A stretch of DNA of 5,112 bases. Origin: Filomicrobium sp. (GTDB lineage: Bacteria > Pseudomonadota > Alphaproteobacteria > Rhizobiales > Hyphomicrobiaceae). How positions within the stretch are numbered: position 1 is the stretch's first letter; every line of letters starts with the position of its first letter. The notes under the pieces are model-generated. The model saw nothing but the letters and a program-made list of their open reading frames with translations, was not told the origin of the DNA and did no database searches. Positions 1-5,112 of this stretch are shown one piece after another. The DNA is taken from the NCBI GenBank assembly GCA_021775655.1, contig JAJFHK010000081.1, positions 1 through 5,112 on the forward strand, read 5' to 3'. A program made the position numbers and the translations under genes.

Positions 1-363
1 GAGATTGGTGCGGAATATGAGGGACTGGCCCCGTCCTTCGCTTCGCACTTCCATTTCGACGGCCAGAAACGGTGCATCCGCGACCGTGACATCGATTTTT
101 TCAGCTGGAGTAACAAGGAAATAGCGGCCGTCCTCATCGCGCCTTAAAACACGCGCGAAAAGTTTGACCAGCTGCGGTCGGCCAATTGCACTGCCCTTGT
201 AAGCCCACGTACCATCTGCAGCTATCTCCAGCCCGATATCGCCACAATAGGGCGGATCCCAAGCATCAACAGGAGCATCTCCTTTGAGGCTTGCCACCTG
301 CACAAGCGCTTCAAGCCCCTGGATTCGCGTACACACACCGTGATCCTTGGGCTGTGAATTCAT
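1..363 (-). CDS. DUF1285 family protein, C-terminally cut by window edge
   Basis: The first 121 residues of a protein read leftward, without a stop, off the left edge. I recognise the DUF1285 family by several conserved blocks: WDPPYCGDI (residues 35-43), GTWAYKGSAIGRPQLV (51-66), GRYFLVTPAEK (79-89) and DAPFLAVEME (96-105). Family members are usually somewhat under 200 residues, so roughly the last third is missing. No signal peptide or membrane segment is seen, so it is probably cytoplasmic. The ATG at 363-361 is chosen because AGGGG (complement of 369-373) lies 5 nt upstream and the conserved region starts about 30 residues in. The molecular function of DUF1285 is not established. It is divergent from the MoxR operon, which suggests shared regulation, but that is inference. 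The family call is confident; any role is not. Confidence 0.9.
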   Translation of the reverse strand, partial: MNSQPKDHGVCTRIQGLEALVQVASLKGDAPVDAWDPPYCGDIGLEIAADGTWAYKGSAIGRPQLVKLFARVLRRDEDGRYFLVTPAEKIDVTVADAPFLAVEMEVRSEGRGQSLIFRTNL

Positions 364-508
364 CGTATCCCCTGAACACACCGGGAAAAACCTCCAAGTT
401 TCCGACCTTTGGGTAGGGCCTTAACGAACATTCACTTGACCCTGCCCCGGCATCCCTTGATCGTACCGCCGCCGTGGCTTTCCAAGGCACCAGTTTGGCC
501 GCAACGAT

Positions 509-539
509 GATATAAGGCCCACTAACACAGTTTGTGCAA
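509..539 (-). promoter_or_regulatory. Candidate sigma70-type promoter for the DUF1285 gene
   Basis: On the minus strand TTGCAC (539-534) is followed after 18 nt by TTATAT (515-510), or after 17 nt by CTTATA. Both boxes are close to the bacterial housekeeping consensus. Transcription would begin near position 500 and leave a leader of roughly 140 nt before the DUF1285 start codon. The -35 box overlaps the near-palindrome TTGTGCAA, whose plus-strand reading could serve as a -35 toward the MoxR gene. Not verified by any start-site data. Confidence 0.35.
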
Positions 540-569
540 TCACCTGCAGACTGACCATAAATCACACTC

Positions 570-574
570 AGGGA
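570..574 (+). promoter_or_regulatory. Ribosome binding site of the MoxR gene
   Basis: AGGGA lies 12 nt before the ATG at 587. The spacing is longer than ideal, but the alternative in-frame ATG at 599 would be 24 nt away, so this site favours the 587 start. Confidence 0.4.
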
Positions 575-586
575 CGTGCCGCGGGC

Positions 587-1585
587 ATGAGCAAGACCAT
601 GGAAACAGACACGACCATCGTTCCCCGCCTCGAAGCCGCCGCCGAACGCATACGGGAAGCCCACGCCAGCGCTGCCACGGTAATCTTCGGCCAGGACGAA
701 GTTATCGAGCAGGCACTCATCACCATCCTTTCAGGCGGTCACGCTCTGTTGATAGGCCTCCCGGGCCTCGCCAAAACATTGCTTGTCGACACCCTTGGCA
801 CAGTCCTCGGCCTCGATGCCAAGCGCGTACAATTCACACCCGACCTAATGCCCTCCGACATCATTGGCTCCGAAGTTCTCGATGAGGTGCCCGGCGAGAA
901 GCGTTCATTTCGCTTCATCAAGGGCCCGGTTTTCACGCAACTGCTGATGGCCGACGAAATTAACCGCGCGTCGCCAAAAACTCAGTCGGCCTTGCTTCAG
1001 GCCATGCAGGAACATCACGTTTCCGTGGCTGGCATTCGCCATGACATCCCCGAACCATTCCACGTCCTCGCGACTCAGAACCCGCTGGAGCAGGAAGGAA
1101 CCTATCCCCTGCCGGAAGCCCAGCTTGATCGGTTCCTCTTGCAGATCGACGTCAACTACCCCGACCTCGCCTCCGAGCGCCGGATGCTGCACGCAACGAC
1201 AGGCACCGAAAAGACCGAACTTAAGCGAGTTCTTTCCGCCGGCGAGTTGATGGAGATTCAAAGACTCGTCCGCCAGATGCCGGTACCTGACAGAATCGTT
1301 GATGCAATTCTCAACCTTGTACGTTCCGCACGCCCCGCGACTGGCGCCAATGAGGAAGCCGACCGCTTTCTTTCCTGGGGCCCCGGCCCTCGCGCCAGCC
1401 AGGCACTCATGCTGGCAGTCCGCGCCAAAGCGCTGCTTGACGGCCGCTTGGCGCCATCCGTCGATGATGTAATTAGTTTGGCCAGTTCTGTCCTAAGGCA
1501 CCGTATGGCCCTGAACTTCACGGCGCGCGCGGAAGGCAAAGAGCTCGATTCCATCATTGACCACCTCGCAGAGCAGGTGGGATAA
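587..1585 (+). CDS. MoxR-family AAA+ ATPase
   Basis: A complete 332-residue protein, normal length for MoxR ATPases. All AAA+ elements are present: Walker A GLPGLAKT (57-64), Walker B reading LLMADEINR (119-127, with D123 and E124), sensor 1 ATQNP (162-166), the arginine-finger block LPEAQLDRF (175-183, R182) and sensor 2 GPGPRASQAL (265-274, R269). The core is followed by a helical lid at about 230-330. The family hydrolyses ATP as a ring and acts as a chaperone on vWA or DUF58 partners and their targets; that is family knowledge, and the target here is unknown. No membrane segment is present, so it is cytoplasmic. The start at 587 is preferred; an in-frame ATG at 599 would remove only four residues. 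It is the first gene of a tight three-gene set and is followed after 7 bp by the DUF58 gene. All catalytic residues appear intact, so it should be active. Confidence 0.96.
   Translation: MSKTMETDTTIVPRLEAAAERIREAHASAATVIFGQDEVIEQALITILSGGHALLIGLPGLAKTLLVDTLGTVLGLDAKRVQFTPDLMPSDIIGSEVLDEVPGEKRSFRFIKGPVFTQLLMADEINRASPKTQSALLQAMQEHHVSVAGIRHDIPEPFHVLATQNPLEQEGTYPLPEAQLDRFLLQIDVNYPDLASERRMLHATTGTEKTELKRVLSAGELMEIQRLVRQMPVPDRIVDAILNLVRSARPATGANEEADRFLSWGPGPRASQALMLAVRAKALLDGRLAPSVDDVISLASSVLRHRMALNFTARAEGKELDSIIDHLAEQVG
1575..1582 (+). promoter_or_regulatory. Ribosome binding site supporting the DUF58 start at 1593
   Basis: AGGTGG with an adjoining GGGA sits at the very end of the MoxR coding region, 10-12 nt before the ATG at 1593. 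A longer reading from the TTG at 1557 has only a weak purine run upstream, so this site decides for 1593. Confidence 0.45.
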
Positions 1586-1592
1586 ACCGCGC

Positions 1593-2519
1593 ATGGTCGC
1601 CAACTCCGAGAAGGTCAGTAACGCTGGAACCGCACAAGTCGTCCGGCTTGAGTCAGCCGCCCACGCGCTGGCTGAGCGACTACCTGATCTGATGCTGGAA
1701 GCCGCACGCATTTCGCATACCGTAACGCACGGTGTCCATGGCCGCCGCCGTGCCGGACCCGGCGAAACGTTCTGGCAATTTCGCCAGTACGAACCAAATG
1801 ACTCCACCACCCTGATAGACTGGCGGCGCAGCGCGTCATCCAGCCACGTCTACGTGCGTGAACGAGAGTGGGAAGCCGCTCACACCGTCTGGCTTTGGCC
1901 TGACCTCTCGGCGTCGATGAATTTCCAGAGCACCCTCGCTCCTGTATCAAAACGTGACCGCGCCGTAGTCTTGATGCTGGCACTCGCCGAACTCCTTGTC
2001 CGCGGAGGCGAACGTGTCGGACTGCTCGGGCTGACCAACCCTACTGCCAGCCGCCGCGCCACAGCACGGCTTGCCGAATCCCTGGTCGCCCATTCGGAAG
2101 AACCAGCCCTCACATCGGGACTACCGCCTGCAGCACGAATCTCTCGCTTCTCCGGTACCGTTCTGATCAGCGATTTTCTCGACCCGCTTGACCAGATATC
2201 TGACGCCTTGAAACGGCTCGCCGGCGCCGACATTTCCGGCCACCTCGTCCAGGTTCTCGATCCGATAGAAGAATCGCTGGCATTCGAAGGCCGCATGGAA
2301 TTCATCGATCCTGAAGACGGGCAACGCTGGATTGGCGACAGGGTTGAAGCATTGCGCGACGAATACCGGGAGCGCCTGGAAACCCATCAGCGTGGCTTGC
2401 GTGAAATAGCGAACCGTCTCGGCTGGTCTCTGCTCATCCACCATACCGACCGCCCGGCTACCGAACCGATGTTGAACCTGATTGCCAGGCTCCAGGACAA
2501 CGGGAGGCGCTTTTCATGA
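1593..2519 (+). CDS. DUF58 domain protein (vWA-like MoxR partner)
   Basis: A complete 308-residue protein. The DUF58 signature is clear: GRRRAGPGETFWQFRQY (50-66), IDWRRSAS (75-82) and YVREREWE (87-94), followed by a vWA-like strand ending in DLSASM (104-109), an intact DxSxS metal-binding (MIDAS) motif. A second vWA-type strand, VLISDFLDPLD (190-200), carries an acidic residue where the fold usually places one. No transmembrane segment or signal peptide is visible, so it should be soluble and cytoplasmic. DUF58 proteins are nearly always encoded next to MoxR ATPases and are thought to be their adaptor or substrate; this is family knowledge. ATG 1593 is chosen over an in-frame TTG at 1557, which would add 12 residues and overlap the MoxR gene by 29 nt; the added residues resemble no family feature and the ATG has the better ribosome site. 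The stop overlaps the next start as ATGA. Confidence 0.93.
   Translation: MVANSEKVSNAGTAQVVRLESAAHALAERLPDLMLEAARISHTVTHGVHGRRRAGPGETFWQFRQYEPNDSTTLIDWRRSASSSHVYVREREWEAAHTVWLWPDLSASMNFQSTLAPVSKRDRAVVLMLALAELLVRGGERVGLLGLTNPTASRRATARLAESLVAHSEEPALTSGLPPAARISRFSGTVLISDFLDPLDQISDALKRLAGADISGHLVQVLDPIEESLAFEGRMEFIDPEDGQRWIGDRVEALRDEYRERLETHQRGLREIANRLGWSLLIHHTDRPATEPMLNLIARLQDNGRRFS
2502..2507 (+). promoter_or_regulatory. Strong ribosome binding site of the BatA/DUF4159 gene
   Basis: GGGAGG lies 8 nt before the ATG at 2516, inside the end of the DUF58 gene. It is the best Shine-Dalgarno match in the window. With the ATGA stop/start overlap it supports both the start and translational coupling. 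Confidence 0.7.
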
Positions 2520-5112
2520 GCTTTGGCGCACTCGCCTTCCTCAGTCCTTGGCTGCTGACAGGACTCGCCGCCCTGCCGCTCATCTACTGGCTGCTGCGCA
2601 CAACTCCACCGCGCCCACAACGTCAAACATTTCCAGCAACCCGTATCCTCGCCGACCTCGAAAATCGCGAGAAAACTCCATCCAAGACACCGTGGTGGCT
2701 CTTGCTGATCCGGCTACTGGCAGCAGCCCTGGTAATCTTCGCACTTGCCGATCCCATAATGAATCCTGAACGGCAGACGACGCTTGCAGGCACTGGCCCG
2801 CTGGTCATTGCGATCGATAACGGCTGGGCCGGTGCATCCAACTGGGATAACCGAAAGGGAATGATCGACCGCCTGATCACAACGGCCGAATCGCAGGCGC
2901 GACCGGTTATGATCCTGCCGACCGCGGGTTTGGGTGCCCACACGCCGAAGATCGAGGCCCCCAGCGAAGCACGCACAACGGCCCGAGCCCTTAATCCGAT
3001 GCCCTATGCACCCGATCGCACCGCTGCCTCGGCGGCGATGAAAACCGCACTAAACAATACCGATGGGATCAGCATCGTCTGGCTCACAGATGGCATCGAC
3101 CACACCGGAACCGGCAACACATTTGCTAAGGATATGTCGTCCGCTGCCAAGGGCGGCACCTTCGCCGTCGTGACCGATGCAGTAGGCGCCGAACCCCTCG
3201 GCCTGGAAGCAAAAGTATCGGCGAATGGAGGCCTCGAGGCCCGCGTCATACGCGCTTCCGGTCCTGCAACGGTTGGCCGTTTGGAAGCCTACTCCGCTCG
3301 CAGCGAACTCCTCGGCACGTCTGACTTCCAACTCTCTCCAGGCGAATTCAACACGACAGCAAGTTTCGAGTTGCCGCTCGAACTGCGCAATCAAGTAACG
3401 CGGATTGCAATCGCCGGTCAGCAATCGGCTGGTGCTGTCAGCCTTCTTGATGCCCGCGCCCGCCGCCAGCGCGTTGGCCTTATCTCCGGAGAATCCCGCG
3501 AACAGTCCCAACCCTTGCTGGCGCCCTTCTACTACATCGAAAAAGCACTCGGTCCGACAGCCGAAGTCGTGAAGCCTGAGGACAAGAATATAGCGGCCGG
3601 TATCGAGGCCGCATTAAAGCGGAATTCCAGCGTGTTGATCTTGGCCGACATCGGCACTCTGCCACCCAAAATCGGCGACGGACTATCCGAATGGATTGAG
3701 AAGGGCGGCATCATGGTCCGGTTTGCCGGGCCTCGTCTCGAAAAAGGCGGAGACGATCTCCTGCCCGTTCCCTTGCGCATCGGCGGCCGTACCCTCGGCG
3801 GTGCTCTGTCTTGGTCAACGCCGCAAAAGCTTGGCGCCTTCGAGGACACCAGCTTGTTCGCTGGACTGACAATTCCCGAAGACGTTGCGGTTCGCCGTCA
3901 GGTTCTTGCCGACCCAGCGCAAATCGGAAACGAAGTCAGCGTCTGGGCCCGGCTCGCCGATGGCACGCCGCTCGTGACAGCCGCCAAGCGAGGCGACGGG
4001 CTCATCGTGTTGTTTCATGTAACCGCCAATACCGATTGGTCAAACGTGCCTATATCGGGACTGTTTGTCGAGATGTTGAACCGCATCGTCAGCCTCGGAA
4101 GGTTGGGCGGCACTCCTGCTGGAGAAGTGACTGGCGCTGCGGGAGCCAAATCCGCACAAGCGGCCACCAGTTCTGGAGCAGTGAGTCCATTCGAAACTTT
4201 GGACGGCTTTGGCCAACTCGGCCCGCCGCCGCCGACCGCGCGTGCCATTCCAGTCGACAGTTTCGAAAGCACAGCTGCTGGCCCCGGCCATCCTCCCGGT
4301 TATTATGGCTCTGCTGGCACACCGCGCGCACTCAACGTCATCGCCCCGGAAGCCGAACTGGAACCGCTACCAGCATTACCCTCCAGCACCCAAAAACTCG
4401 CTTACGCAAGTACCGAATCCGAGCCCCTCAAACCAACACTGCTGGCATTGGCTTTTACTCTTATCCTTGTCGACATCCTCGCAGTCCTATTGATGCAGGG
4501 TATCATCGGAGTTTTCTCATCAGTTCCGCGCGGACCAGCACAAGCCGGAAAGGCCTCGCTTGCAGCACTAGCCGTTATGGGTTTTGGGTTTGCGGTTATC
4601 GCACTACCGCCGCCGGTCGTCGCACGGTCGCTTGGCGAGCTTGAGAAGAAGGCGCTGAAAGCAACAGGAAACGTCACGTTCGGTTACGTCTTAACTGGAA
4701 AATCCCAAGTCGACGAAACCAGCCGCATCGGACTTTCCGGGCTCTCACGAGTCATGAAGTTGCGCACCGCCGTCATTCCCGGTGATCCGATGGCGGTCGA
4801 TATCGTCAACGACGATATCTCGTTCTTCCCTGTGCTCTATTGGCCCGTTGAATCCGACGCCGACCCACTGCCGGAGAAGACCCTCGCCAAAATTGACGCC
4901 TTCATGAAACAAGGCGGCATGATCATTTTCGATACACGCGATCAGGGAACAGGTATGCCCACAGGGCTTTCCACCGGCAAGGAAACGCCGCTGCAAGCTA
5001 TCATCGGGAAACTCGATTTGCCGCGCCTCGAACCCGTGCCGGAAGGTCATGTGCTGACCAAGTCGTTCTATCTTCTGCGCCAGTTCCCCGGCCGCTGGGA
5101 CGGTGGCCAGCT
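2516..5112 (+). CDS. Large membrane protein: BatA N-terminus, vWA-like, GATase-like middle domain, DUF4159; cut by right edge
   Basis: The frame stays open from the ATG at 2516 to the end of the window, giving 865 residues; from memory relatives run to a little over 900, so a short C-terminal piece is missing. Domains in order: a BatA-type N-terminus with membrane helices at about 6-27 and 60-78; a vWA-like domain (about 96-222) whose metal motif is degenerate (DNGWA at 101-105, not DxSxS) though a later TDG (191-193) remains; a probable beta-rich segment (226-315); a GATase-like Rossmann region (319-420, starting RVGLISGE) with no obvious catalytic cysteine; a Gly/Ala/Ser-rich linker (531-555); a second helix pair (642-667, 682-703); and DUF4159 (from about 718, with FGYVLTG, MIIFDTRDQGTG and LTKSFYLLRQFPGRW). 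The loop between the first two helices is net positive, which predicts that the large domains face the periplasm. It probably works with the MoxR and DUF58 proteins encoded upstream; its target is unknown. Confidence 0.92.
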   Translation, partial: MSFGALAFLSPWLLTGLAALPLIYWLLRTTPPRPQRQTFPATRILADLENREKTPSKTPWWLLLIRLLAAALVIFALADPIMNPERQTTLAGTGPLVIAIDNGWAGASNWDNRKGMIDRLITTAESQARPVMILPTAGLGAHTPKIEAPSEARTTARALNPMPYAPDRTAASAAMKTALNNTDGISIVWLTDGIDHTGTGNTFAKDMSSAAKGGTFAVVTDAVGAEPLGLEAKVSANGGLEARVIRASGPATVGRLEAYSARSELLGTSDFQLSPGEFNTTASFELPLELRNQVTRIAIAGQQSAGAVSLLDARARRQRVGLISGESREQSQPLLAPFYYIEKALGPTAEVVKPEDKNIAAGIEAALKRNSSVLILADIGTLPPKIGDGLSEWIEKGGIMVRFAGPRLEKGGDDLLPVPLRIGGRTLGGALSWSTPQKLGAFEDTSLFAGLTIPEDVAVRRQVLADPAQIGNEVSVWARLADGTPLVTAAKRGDGLIVLFHVTANTDWSNVPISGLFVEMLNRIVSLGRLGGTPAGEVTGAAGAKSAQAATSSGAVSPFETLDGFGQLGPPPPTARAIPVDSFESTAAGPGHPPGYYGSAGTPRALNVIAPEAELEPLPALPSSTQKLAYASTESEPLKPTLLALAFTLILVDILAVLLMQGIIGVFSSVPRGPAQAGKASLAALAVMGFGFAVIALPPPVVARSLGELEKKALKATGNVTFGYVLTGKSQVDETSRIGLSGLSRVMKLRTAVIPGDPMAVDIVNDDISFFPVLYWPVESDADPLPEKTLAKIDAFMKQGGMIIFDTRDQGTGMPTGLSTGKETPLQAIIGKLDLPRLEPVPEGHVLTKSFYLLRQFPGRWDGGQ

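Larger units (their letters stand above)
364..586. promoter_or_regulatory. Divergent intergenic region between DUF1285 gene and MoxR operon
   Basis: This 223-bp stretch separates two divergently read genes, so it must hold promoters for both directions. On the minus strand there is a plausible sigma70-type pair, listed separately. On the plus strand I see two weaker options. One is TTGACC (436-441), which lacks a good -10 about 17 nt downstream. The other is TTGTGC (532-537), 18 nt before CATAAA (556-561), which would place the transcript start about 20 nt before the MoxR start codon. No terminator-like hairpin, riboswitch-like structure or small gene was found here. The promoter choices come from matching by eye and are tentative. 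Confidence 0.5.

Noticed and set aside
421..435. Possible CtrA box (TTAA-N7-TTAA) in the intergenic region
   Set aside because: Only the first half, TTAA at 421-424, is present; the second half reads TCAC, so the site is incomplete.
482..498. Small inverted repeat CCAA...TTGG
   Set aside because: The stem is only four base pairs with a nine-base loop and no T-run, so it is neither a convincing terminator nor an operator.
311..664. A 117-residue minus-strand open frame spanning the intergenic region
   Set aside because: It overlaps the starts of both the DUF1285 gene (in another frame) and the MoxR gene, and resembles no protein family. The DUF1285 reading is far better supported.
1557..1592. 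Upstream TTG start for the DUF58 protein
   Set aside because: It would overlap the MoxR gene by 29 nt and use a rare start with a poor ribosome site, while the ATG at 1593 is well placed just after the MoxR stop.
3811..4644. A 277-residue open frame on the plus strand within the DUF4159 gene
   Set aside because: It lies in a different frame from a clear multi-domain protein, is very rich in Arg, Ser and His, has no recognisable motif and no ribosome site. It is a shadow of the GC-rich coding frame.

Overview
The window looks like a chromosomal segment of an alphaproteobacterium, probably Hyphomicrobiales (Rhizobiales)-like. It is moderately GC-rich, and the protein sequences and the order DUF1285 / MoxR / DUF58 / DUF4159 match a block I recall from rhizobial-type genomes. 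The genus cannot be read from the sequence alone. No RNA genes, mobile elements, CRISPR arrays or prophage traces are visible. Coding density is high and the only real intergenic space is 223 bp.

Layout. Positions 1-363 (minus strand) hold the first 121 residues of a DUF1285 protein whose C-terminus lies beyond the left edge. Positions 364-586 are a divergent promoter region. Reading rightward, 587-1585 encodes a complete MoxR-family AAA+ ATPase. After a 7-bp gap, 1593-2519 encodes a complete DUF58 protein with an intact metal-binding (MIDAS-like) motif. Its stop codon overlaps the start of the third gene (ATGA). The third gene, 2516 to beyond the right edge, encodes a large membrane protein with a BatA-type N-terminal double-membrane segment, a degenerate von Willebrand A-like domain, a GATase-like middle domain, a second membrane hairpin and a DUF4159 domain; 865 residues are visible.

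How the genes fit together. MoxR ATPases are generally regarded as chaperone-like AAA+ proteins that work with von Willebrand A (vWA) and DUF58 partners, sometimes to insert metal or mature a target. Here the ATPase and the DUF58 protein have no membrane segments and should be cytoplasmic. Charge distribution suggests that the large domains of the third protein face the periplasm. The three genes are tightly packed and translationally linked, so they very likely form one operon. The substrate of this alphaproteobacterial version of the system is not known to me, and the sequence does not reveal it.

The window is therefore a conserved but poorly characterised MoxR operon rather than a clearly new system.
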